This document shows, piece after piece, positions 1 to 10,012 of a stretch of 64,000 nt of DNA; position 1 is the first letter of the stretch, and each line of letters opens with the position of its first letter. Made by a program: the position numbers and the translations under genes. Where the stretch lies: positions 70,777,582-70,841,581 of the forward strand of contig NC_084702.1 of the NCBI RefSeq assembly GCF_028389875.1. Direction: 5' to 3'. Below the pieces are notes generated by a model. The model had not been told where the DNA came from. It ran no database searches and saw only the letters and a list, made by a program, of their open reading frames with translations. The DNA is from Rhea pennata. Taxonomy: Eukaryota; Chordata; Aves; Rheiformes; Rheidae.

Positions 1-1870
1 CTGTGACTCGCTTTTCTTTCATTATATTTTAAAACCACTGATACCATCTTAAAAGTGAGCAGCAGTGCACATATTGGAATATGACATGATGTGATAAGTA
101 AATCACAACAAATTTGTAGTCATACATGAATTTTGTATCTAAAAACAACCAGCAGAAATATCTAGGAAGACATTTAATATGATGTTATATAGTTTGTCTT
201 AATCACCAGACTTCATATGCTGATTTCAGTGAACGGAATGACATAAATTTGGTCCAGTCCCTTGGTAGATCACAGGGATACTGCTGAGGCCAGGACACAT
301 GCACCTGAGATGGAGGCTCTGCAAAGGGCAGCAGGAGGACCCCTGCCTGCTGTGCTGTCACCGGCGGACGTGGTGGTCCCTGAAGGGGCGGTGTCTGTAT
401 CTCGCCTTGGAGCCTACTCAGCAGGAGGAAAGGGGGCTAGGTCTGCCTTGCTGAGCACCCCTTCGTACCAGCCCTACACTTGTAGGATAGGCCCAGCTGG
501 AGGCAGGTGCAACTCAAGTGTGGTGTCTCAGCCTGTTGTTTTTTCCCCACACAGTGACACGCAAAAGGAATGGCTGGCCATTTAGGAGTCCTTTCAGGCA
601 GCCCATGTGTGAGGCAGAGGATGGGGTAAGTGATACCCAGACCTAGGAGCCCGTGGGTGGTTTGGGCAGGGGATGGAGAGGAGCAAACGTCCAAGGTGAC
701 CTGCAGAGCAAAACCAAATGGGCACCCTGAGTGGTTTTATTTGTTTCCTTTTCAGGAAGTAAGTGTGCTTATGGGTATGGGCAGGCAGTGCTAGGAGCTG
801 CGCAGCAGTGTCACGTGCGTGCAGGCGTGTGGTGGCAGCTGGGGTTGGCGCCTTCCCACAGCTGCATCCATCTCTGGGGCAGATTCATCAGGCTGCTGGA
901 TCCTGTAGATGGGATCCCTTGGCAGAGGCATGGGACCGTGCAAGGGAGCAGATGCGCCTGCAGGAACCCGTCCTGCACTGTCCCTGGCGTGTCTGGGGTG
1001 AACGCACTGGGGGTTGATCTAGGGGCCTGATCCTGGTAGGGGCTCAATCCTGCAAGCCCTCTGAAGTGAGGGGCCCAACACCCCTCTGGATGAGGTCCCA
1101 TCACCCCACAGATGCTGCCAGAGCCTGGTGAACACCAGCACTCTCCCTCGTTTCCTTTGCACGCAGGAAGATGCAAAGCCCCCTCCGACTGGGACCCCAA
1201 GCTGCAGTTTACTCCTGACAAGACCAGCTATGCCTTGAATGACTTGGTGCAGCTGAGTTGTCCTGAGGGCTACCAGCCATCGGTCGCTGTGCTCACATGC
1301 ATTTCCAACAGGACACAGAGCTTGTGGAACAGCACTGCCACCTGTGAGGGTAAGCATAGCCCCATGTCACAGAGGTCCCAGGGTCCTGGACCAACACCAG
1401 ACCCTCTGTCCTGGCGGACCTAGAAGATTCCTTCCACATTCCATGTACTGCCCATATAAGGCAGGTAGGGCAAGAGCAAGAGGATGCACCAAGGTGGGAT
1501 CAGCCTCTGAGTGAGCAGTGTGAAAGACAACAGGGCTCTTCAGCTAGACAAGGGGGTGGAGGGGGTGTGCTAGAGCCTGTGGTGGGTTGGGCTGGTGCTT
1601 CAGGGTCCCTCTCCTGAAAAGGTTCTAAGGGGTGGGGAAGGTGGCAGGACCAAAGGAGTCAAAGGAGGTGTCTCCTTGCGCAGTGCAGAGGGCCCCAGAA
1701 AACTCCTTACTGTGAGATGCAGAGGGGGTACGGCGTGACCATGGTTGTGAGTGCCGAGCAGGAAAGCAGGGATCAGTAGTAGTTTGAGTGCAGACGGTGA
1801 GATTTGATGGATGTGTCAACTTCCCTTCTCCCTTTAGGGGCTGGAATCCTTTACTGACACCCCCGTCATC
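1..1870 (+). repeat. Inverted-repeat arm, left (5' part of gene A), cut by the window edge
   Basis: Bases 1-59 match the reverse complement of 41302-41243, and 470-1870 match about 41200-39575 at very high identity, through sushi 2 and its flanking introns. Bases 60-470 have no counterpart in C, and about 218 bp of sushi exon 1 are missing here. The arm surely continues left of the window. Confidence 0.88.
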
Positions 1871-4439
1871 CCTGCTGTGGGATGTAGTGGAGAGCTAAGA
1901 GTGTCCACGGACACAAGGGCGGAGCAGAGAAGTGGTCAGCTCTGCTTACTGTGCACACACACAGCCACCTCCCACCACACCTGGCTGAAGGGGTATTGTC
2001 GTGACAAAGGGCTGTGTCACTTCCCCTCTCCCTTTTGAGGACTGCACTCTGTCACAGCGGACTCCTGACATCCTCATCATCTCTTCATCTCCCCTGCCCC
2101 ACCTGGCCATCCTGCAACCCTGACTAACGTGCACCCTCTTTTGCCCCTGCCAGAAGTGTGCCAAAGGCCCCGGTGGGATCCAAGACTCCAGGTGGCACCA
2201 GACCACGTGAATTACAGCAAGAATGAAAAGGTGGTGCTGAGCTGCCCAGAGGGTCTGCAACCGTCTTTCCCTGGGGTCAAATGTGCATAGTCCAGTCTAT
2301 CAGTAATGGGAAACCTGTATACAGAGAAGTTTGGATGGGGAGGACTGGCACAGCTGGCTGGATCCGCCTTCGATCTAATGTGGAGTGCCTTGGTAAGGGA
2401 GGCTTCAGGAGCTCTCCTGACTGCCTCGCTCTGCCCTTCCTGAACATGAAAATGCAGGCTGTGCGTGCACACAGAAGGGCACTGAGATGCCTGCCAAGGG
2501 AGGGTAGGGTGATGTTGTGTTGTTTGAGAATCCCAGTTAGATGTCCCCAGAGCTTTGGTGACAATCAGTCCTCTGCTACTGCCCAACTTGCTGAGTGTCC
2601 TCTGACTGGGCCAAAGGGAGAGGGCTCAGGGCCAGCTCCCTGCTAGCAGCTCTGAGCAAGCAGAGTGTGGGGATGTGGGCTAGTCAACCAAGAAGTGCAG
2701 TCCTGCTTCAACTGAGTGCATCTCCTGGCCCCCAGAGCCAGTGCATTGCATCATCTCCTGCTTGTGAGAGCAGAGCTGGCCCAGCTCCTCTGCCTAATCC
2801 AGGCAACAACTGAGAGCATATGGGAAGTATCTGGGAATCCTGAGCCACAGTAGACAGCAGGGACAATTTAACATCCTATCATATGAGCCAGGAGCTACAG
2901 CCTCAGGGCTGGGAATTCATACTTAAAGCTTTTTCCTAGGTCTAGCATGTAGTTCCCGCAGAAGCGAATGGTGTTTCTTATAGCCCTGAATAACACAATC
3001 CCACCATAGAAAACACTAGTGCCTGCATCAGCATATGCTGGTGGCTTGGGACTAAAAGGTGCTAAGGCTGCTGAGCCAGAAGGGCTGTGTGTCCTGGCTG
3101 ATCCTGAGTTGAAAGGGCTTCCAGCTCTTGTACTCTTCTCTGGGAGGTTGATCAAGTCCCCCTGCTCTGGAGGTTCCTTTCCTCTGCCTTGCTTAGCAGA
3201 CCTGAAGGCAGAGCATGGCTCTACTTCACGGCCTATTTCTTGCAGCAGACAAGATGGCAGAGCCCAGAAACATGTGTGCACACATATACTCATATCCAGT
3301 GCCAAAGGTGGGGGCCCTTGTGAATCCGCGCCCCAGTCTGTGACATCCACCCTGTTAACACTCTCTGTTAGTTGCAGGGCAATCCCTAGGCCTGTGTCAC
3401 GTGGTCATGGTGGTTGCTGTGCTCTTGGTGCTGGTCCTTCTGTCTGCAGGGATCCTGTCATTTGTGCTGTCCAGGTGAGTGGCCAGAGGGCCTGGATTGC
3501 TGTTCTGTTGCAGGCCTTTGTGTGCTGAGGGGTAGCTGGGGCTGGAGAAGGTCACCTCCCCTGCTGCTTCCCCCCCTCTGGGTCATGTGAATGCAGCCAG
3601 CTGGTCCTACAGTGGCTTGGCTCTCGGGCTCTCACCTGGGGCTCCCGAGCATCTCCCTTGGGGCTGGGGTAGGGGCCACGCCATCCCCTGTGGCTCTTAC
3701 TGCCACTGTTGCTGTCCCTTGAGGTGCTGGTGGGGAACTCCTCTGCCAGCCTGTAGGAGGCCAAGAGCAGAGGGGTGCAAAGCCCTGCATCCCTCTGCTG
3801 CTGGATTTGGCAGCCCCGGGCAATGTCAGCCTTGCTCCTCTTAGGATTGCCCTTTGTCTTCCCAGGAAGAAGAAAGCCTTGCCAGCAAAGCAAAGGAGGA
3901 GCATTACACAGGTAGGAGCCAGTGACTCCCTGGGGCCGCCATCAGAGAGGTGGCTGCAGGGCTGAGGTGGGCAGCAGTTCTCCTCCAGGAGGGCTTCACC
4001 CTTGGCAGAAACATCTGGCCATCCTCTCCACCCCAGGGTAGCTGCAGAGAGCCTGGCTGGTACTGGCTGACCTATCAGAGCAGTGTGTCCTCTATCTACT
4101 CAGTGACTTTCCCCTCCCAAAAAAGAAACCCTGTCCAGGAGGCCTCTTCCACCACCTCCTTACTGGGAGTCCTCAGTAGGGCCAGGGAGAGCTGGGAGCT
4201 CCTGACGATGTTTGCCTTGCCCTGGGGAAGCAGCACTTCTTTGCAGCCCTGCTGCCCTGCAGGTGCCCGTGCTGGGGGCTGTGTCAGCTGCCAGGGCTGC
4301 TCTGTGCCTGGATCTGCCCTGTTGCTTCTCCTCCCATCCCTCAAGCTGTTTCTGTCCCTTCCAACAGAGCCCCACTTCTATGATAACTTGGATCCTTACT
4401 GTGTGATCAGTGGCCACCTTCTGGCAGATGGCAATGCAG
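545..4439 (+). pseudogene. Decayed third copy of the receptor family (gene A), 5' end off window
   Basis: Recognisable parts: a remnant of sushi exon 1 starting at 555 (about 218 bp present in C is deleted), sushi 2 exon 1167-1349 (183 nt, intact), sushi 3 exon 2154-2392 (239 nt instead of 243, giving a TAG at 2288-2290), transmembrane exon 3378-3474 (intact, 97 nt, GQSLGLCHVV then VAVLLVLVLLSAGIL), tail exon 3866-3911 (one base short of the inferred ancestral phase) and tail exon 4368-4439 (HFYDNLDPYCVISG). The whole FN3 part is absent. Its signal peptide would lie left of the window. Three independent lesions plus the missing FN3 block make a full receptor impossible, although a transcript could still exist. 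Confidence 0.8.
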
Positions 4440-5720
4440 GTAGGACTCAAAGTGCCCTGGCTGTGTCCCCACACACCTCCAGGAGAAGAGGGAGAGGTAT
4501 TCTGCTTGACATGCCCCATGTTTGCTCCAGCTCTCTGGTCCTCTGGACAATCAAGATGACTCTCCCTGCTGGGGCCCTGGCTGCAGCCAAGCGAGGCTCC
4601 AGGCATGTCTCCCCAGCCTGGTGCAGTGACAGGGACAAGTAAAGAGGAGCGCCCAAAGAGGACACTCATCTCTCACCCTTTGGAGGGACTCAGAGATGTG
4701 GGCAGGGCCTGAGGGCCTCACTCACCTGTGTGATGGGGAAATATTTCCTGGGAGGTATTGAAGGAGAGACAGACCCCAGGGACCGACTGCTCTCACGTGT
4801 GCTGAGGGCACATAGCAGCCTCTGCCCTGGTGCCCTGGTCTCCACACGTAAAGGTGGCCAGACTGAAGAGCAGTCACTCCCATCTCTGTCCCAGACCACA
4901 GGAGACAGGAAGAGCAGTGAAGGATCAGAAAAGATGAAGATGTCATCTGTTCGATGCTGATAGCAGCCATCTCCCCAGGCCCTGTGATCAGCTCTGGGAG
5001 CCTCATCCAGGAGAGGCCTGAACTGTTTCTTTGAGGTCACAAAGTGGTTTCTTTAGAGCTCTTACCAAGCTCTAGTCTGCTCTCTTGCAAAGCAGGAGCA
5101 GCCCAAGGCCTGGGATGAACTGCTTGTGTCAGTAAAGATGTGTGCTGAAAGTCCTCCACTGCTGTGATTAAGACATCTGACCTTGACCCTTTTGTCCGTG
5201 ACTAGCCTTTGGGACCAAAGCAGCTCCTTCCCATGGGCTACTGTTGCTGTAATCTACCTGCTTTAGTGGAGCTGCTATGGATGGATATGGTGCAGAGAGA
5301 AGGAAGAAGCTAAGCCCAGCATGGCTGCTGCTGATTGGGGGAATGATTGGGATAATGGGAAAATTGAGGGTTAGCTTGTGCTGCTACCTTCATCTAGGCT
5401 CCCAAACCCCTTCCTGCTACAGATACTGATGTCTAACCAAACTCATAGCTTTGCTTGAGTCTGGCCTCACTGTGCTATCCTTGCAGATTTGGAGGAGGCT
5501 ACCTGCCTTGCTACAGCTACTGCCTGGTCCTCTCAGTGGGTCACATTTCCTGTAGGAAACTGAGCTAATTGCATCTTGGGGAAGGGAGGCCAGAGGCAGG
5601 GCAACCATGACCTTCTGGCCTGGACCTGAGCATGATGGCATTGATGGCATGCCCGACTCCCTACAGCTGTGCTAAGCAGCTCTCACGTGTGTTTGTATGG
5701 GGTGCATCGTGGTAATCAGG
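3210..5720 (+). repeat. Direct repeat, copy 1 (transmembrane/tail and 3' flank of gene A)
   Basis: Homologous to 16870-18910 in the same orientation: the GGATGGCAGAGCCCAGA region, transmembrane exon, tail exon, the block with CTCTCCCTGCTGGGGCCC, and 3' flank up to TTTGTATGGGGTGCAT. Divergence is visibly greater than in the inverted arms, with several indels. This copy keeps about 430 bp (with exon 4368-4439) that the B copy lacks. Confidence 0.85.
4368..4439 (+). other. Tyrosine-rich cytoplasmic exon relic of gene A
   Basis: This 72-nt phase 1-1 exon has consensus splice borders (AACAG before, GTAGGA after). In its open frame it encodes PHFYDNLDPYCVISGHLLAD. YDNL contains a YxN motif of the Grb2-SH2 type, and YCVI is a second YxxI. 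Aligning the preceding exon of A with that of B suggests the ancestral tail read KAKEEHYTE before this exon. Neither B nor C has a copy that I can find. Confidence 0.6.
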
Positions 5721-7774
5721 AATGGATAGTGCTTCCCCACATGTGTCTACGGCAAGTCTGTGGCCTGTGCTGTGGGCAGAGCTGGGGCACCTGGGTCCTC
5801 TTAGCCCCTCTGCTGTCCCCATGTCTGATCACCCCTCTTCCCTCTCCCTGTACTCTTCCCTGGTGCTGTATACAGGTGCCTCAGTATCATCTCTTTTCCT
5901 TGGTGAGTGTGTTTTTTTTTTAATGTTTGACCTACTACCTCTGTTTTCTTTTCCCGGGTATTTTGTGGCTCCAGTCCTGTTCTTCACCTTCTCTGTATGA
6001 CTGCCATTTGTTCTTTATCTCTCTGCTACCTGGTTGTCTGTCTAAAACCACTCAGTGCTCTGTAGCAATCACTGTAGGCTATTTCTTTCCCTCCTGTTCT
6101 GCTGCTTCCTTTCGTGCTTGATCCATATGACTCAACTTTTGTGTTACTGCTTCTGCACTGCACCAACAAATCCATTCTAGGGTCACAGTTTTGGGAACTA
6201 ATGGACACAGCCTCTCTGCACATGCGAGTCTGTCCTGCGTGGAGAACAGAGGACAATCTGTTTGGAATAATTTTCCTGGGGGTGCTAGGAAAATATTCCC
6301 AAAGAAGGGAGCAGGTAGGCTCAGGAAAAGCCTCCACTGGCAGGCAACTGACCAGGGAACGTTGGAGAAAGGTTTGGGACATATCTGAGCAGGATTAAGA
6401 GACAACAGACTTAGCCAGTAGGGGATAAGGCTGGGCTGAGCCAGGCAACCCAGGAGATCTCAAAGCCCCAGACCTTGCACATGATGCCTCCATGCCCTCT
6501 GAGGAGGGAAGAAGGTAGCTCTGAGGCAGACAGAGGTTCCTGCTCCAAAGAGGAAGCTTCTGGAGCCAGATCCTATGGCTGTTTGTTTTCTGTGCGTGCA
6601 CCTCTTACATGCAGTTACACAGGTGTGTATGTATAGTCTCTCACTGGTTGTTCTCCTGTTAAATTCTACCACCATCCTTTATCCTCCACGGTATCTGAAA
6701 TCTATACAGGTAAGTGACTCTTTTATTGTTCTGACATGTTCTCTAGTTGCAGAGGTCTGAGAATAAATCATACCAAAGGAAAAAAGAAAAAGCAGTTTTG
6801 TGGGAAGAATTCAGTCTTTCTGCTGCCAGGGTTTGGGGACACTGGCATTTGAAAGAGAAGACTTGCAGCAATTTGGGCATCCTTGCTTGGTGAAGAGCTG
6901 GCAGGCAGTGAGGTGACTTAGGCATGCTGCAATCAGGAAGCCCCAGAGATTTCAGCACAGCATCCTCACATACTAGTTTTGCACAAATAAAGAGCATAAC
7001 CTACAGCTTGCGACATGGTGCAGGTTTCAGAGCCAGCCTTATGGCCCAGCAGCTCTTCCTCAAAGTTAGTCCAATGACCATCTGTGGGGGGGGGGGGGGC
7101 AGATTATTCCCTGGACATGTGGGTCTGGCAGGGGAGAAGGAAGGGGACTCATGAGCCACCTGAGAGACCCTGCCTTAGCCTCATCTGGACAGCGTGGAGG
7201 TGGGAATGTCTGCAGCTGTATGGCTTTCCTAAGTAGCACCTTGTGTTCGTGTTTTTGAAATGTGTATGGCTTATCTCTGGCAGCTCTGAAGAACAAACAA
7301 CTGGAACCAGGGCAGAGTATGTGCTGCCCAGAGATGCAACAGCACTGGGAGATGGGACTCTTGGAAGTGTGAGACCAAGCAACAGTAAGTGAGCTGGAAA
7401 GCAATGATGAGCAGAACCTAGTGGTGGCTTCAAGAGTGGGACACTTAAGGAGCATGAGCAAGGCAGTGCAAGGGTCCTGTCCCAAACTTAGGAGCACCCA
7501 GAGAAATCCCTACCATGTCCAAAGATCCTGTCCACCACGTGAGCCCATGGGAGGTGCTGGTAGCAGAGCAAAGCAGCAGCTCTCAAGGAGCAAGGGGAAT
7601 GAAAGAAGGGGATATTTTGGCAGCAGGCTGGGTACTTCAGGTGCCCAGCAGGCACTATAAGGTTGGATGATGAGTTCACCTGGGGCCAGAGAAGAGTCTT
7701 CCCAGACTGACGGAAAGGGGAAGGAAGCAGCAGAAGGTGGAGCTGTGGGGAAGTAAGCGCACAAATACATTTAG
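4700..7774. other. Intergenic A-B region, no gene recognised
   Basis: Contains the 3' flank duplicated from the A/B tandem up to about 5720, the promoter-like copy at 6440-6640, AATAAA hexamers near 6762 and 6984, and a G14 run at 7086-7099. No open frame resembles a known protein. Confidence 0.6.
6440..6640 (+). promoter_or_regulatory. Third copy of the family's 5' flank, without its signal-peptide exon
   Basis: GAGGTTCCTGCTCCAAAGAG and CACCTCTTACATGCAGTTAC match the flank of gene B at 9850-9950. No MVL-type signal exon follows within 1 kb. It may be the relic of a lost gene copy between A and B, or an upstream alternative promoter for B. Confidence 0.45.
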
Positions 7775-9452
7775 CATGGGGAATAAACAGGAGGAATTAG
7801 AGATCTGTGTGCAGTTGCAGGGCTATGATCTCATTAAAATCATGGAGGCATGGTGGAGTAGCTATCAAGACTGGAATGCTGCAGTGGATGGATTCAGGCT
7901 CTCTAGGAAGTGCAGGCCCGGAAGGTGAGGAGGGGGAGTTGTTTTACGTGAGAGAGCAGCTGGAATGCACGGAGCTCTGCGTGGGGGTGAGCAATGGGCT
8001 AACAGAGAGCTTATGGGTCAGGATTAAGGGGCAGACTAGCATGGGTGATACTGTTGCGGGCATGTGCTGTGGCCACTTGTTAGGAAGAAGTAGAGGATGG
8101 CTTCTGCAGACAGCTGGAAGTAGCCTCATGTTTGCAGACCCTGGGAGACTTGAACCATGCCATTATCTTCTAGAGGGGCGAACAGAGCATGTGACAGGCA
8201 ATTGAGGAGATTTCTGGAGAGCATTGATTACAACTTCCAGATACAGGTGACGGGATGCAACAAGGAGAGATGCTCTGTTGGACCTCAGGTTAACCAACCT
8301 TCTATGGTGGAATGACTAGCTGGGTAGATGAGGGGAGAGCAGTGGATGTTCCCTATCTCGATTTCACACATAACACTCTCTCAGACTTTGTTATAGGAAA
8401 GGCTGATGAAGTACGGGCTAGATGAGTGGACAGTAAAGTGGACTGAGAACTGGCTGAATGGCAGAGTTCAGAGGGCTGTGATCAGTGGCACAAAATCTAG
8501 CTGGAGCTGGCAGTGTCCCCCAGGGATCAATACTGGGACTAATAACTTACTCATTAGTGACCTGGATGAGGGGACAGAGTGCACCTTCAGCAAGTCTGTT
8601 GATGATGCAAAACTGGGAGGAGTGGCTGATACATCAGAGGGCTGTGCTGCCATTCAGAGGGACCTCAACAGGCTGGAGAGATGGGCAGAGAGGAACCTCA
8701 TGAAGTTCGACAAAGGGAAGTGTAGGGTCCTGCACCTAGGGAGGAGTAACCCCATACAGTCTGGGGACTGACCTACTGAAAAGCAGCTTTGCAGAGAGAA
8801 GGGTCCTGGTGGACCACAAGTTGACTACGAGCCAGCAATGTGCCCTTGTGGCCAAGAAGGCCAATGGTCTCCTGGGGTGCATTAGGAAGAGTGTTGCCAG
8901 CAGGTTGAGGGAGGTGATCCTAGCCCTCTACTCAGCACTGATCAGGCCATGTCTGGAGTACTGTGTCCAGTTCTGGGCTCCCCAATACATTAAGACGTGA
9001 AGCTACTGGAGCAAGTCCAGTGAAGGGCTACCAAGAGAATTAAGGTGCTGGAGCATGTCTCATATGAGGAAAGGTCAAAAAAACTGGGACTGCTTAGCCA
9101 GGAGAAGGCTCCAGGGGGATTTTAATTTATCTGTAAGTAAATGTATGGTGTGAAGAGAATGGGGGCCAGACTCTTTCCAGTGGTGGCCAGTGACAGGTCA
9201 AGAGGCAACGGACACAAACTGAAATACAAGGAATTCTTTCTGAACATAAGGAAAACTTCTTTACTATGAGGGTGACTGGCACTAGAAAAGGTTGCCCAGA
9301 GAGACTGAGGAATCTCTATCCCTGGATATATTAAAAAGCTGTCTGGACAGGATCCTGGGCAGCCTGCTCCAGGTGATCCTGTCTGAGTAGCGGAGTTGCA
9401 CTAGATGATCTCTAAAGGTCCCTTCCAACCTCAATCACTGTGATTCTGTGAA
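7775..9452 (+). mobile_element. CR1 LINE, older 5'-truncated copy between genes A and B
   Basis: The plus strand shows the CR1 endonuclease C-terminus (QEELEICVQLQGYDL, EAWWSSYQDWN, YVREQLECTELC). After an internal gap come RT fragments ([41 protein letters not shown]) and the 3' end CCTTCCAACCTCAATCACTG with TGATTCTGTGAA at about 9450. Several frameshifts and stops mark it as clearly older than the copy at 20796-22850. Confidence 0.9.
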
Positions 9453-9839
9453 TAGGCTTGGTGTAGGTTGAATGTATTTTTCAGAAGGGCCAAGGACTGT
9501 TTCCAGCCTTGAAGTATTCTTTGCAGTTCACCTGTCTTCCCATGACTGTCTCTTGACAACTCTCTTTATACCTTCTCAGACGACCTCAAACTGCCCTGAT
9601 CATTGAGGGAAAGTGCAGGGATTTGTTAGAGCTCAAAAAGCCCATGACCGCAAGTAATGGCTTTGGAAAACATGCAGATATAGTGTCAGAAATATGAACA
9701 GAGTTTCTTGAGTGCATTCTAGTTACAAGGTGGGTTTGGGGAATAACCCTGGGATCCTAGAGACAGGTATCCTCTTGGTGAGAGCCTGTGCCTGGATCCC
9801 CTATGGCACACAAATAGCAAGAGGCAGCAGCTCTGATAC

Positions 9840-10012
9840 CAGTGGGAGGTTTCCTCTCCAAAGAGGACGATTCTTGCAACACATGAAAGATTTCCTCACG
9901 TGGTTTTTTTCTTCCTGTGCTTGTACTCTCTTACATTCAGTTACAGATGCATAAGCTGAAAGGCAGCGAATCGTACTGAGATTTCAGCCCTGCCCTGGGA
10001 CTTTATGCTAAT
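9840..10012 (+). promoter_or_regulatory. Probable 5' flank/UTR of gene B
   Basis: Aligned with the gene C flank: GGTTTCCTCTCCAAAGAGG, CTTGTACTCTCTTACATTCA and CCTGCCCTGGGACTTTATGC directly before ATG 10013. The last part includes ATGCTAAT, one base off the octamer ATGCAAAT. The transcription start cannot be placed by eye. Confidence 0.5.

Noticed and set aside
240-262. Similarity of AATTTGGTCCAGT to AATTTGGACCAGA at about 41703 in the same orientation
   Set aside because: About 12 bases only and in the wrong orientation for the inverted repeat; probably chance.
2895-3350. Minus-strand open frame with protein-like run (FYGGIVLFRAIRNTIRFCGN)
   Set aside because: It reads well for about 35 codons, but I recognise no family, see no splice structure, and the rest is low complexity. 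It may be a processed fragment; not supported as a gene.
4368-4439. ITAM or ITIM in the gene A tail exon
   Set aside because: YDNL and YCVI are separated by only two residues, not 6-8, and neither tyrosine has I/V/L/S at position -2, so neither consensus is met. Only the YxN motif is worth noting.
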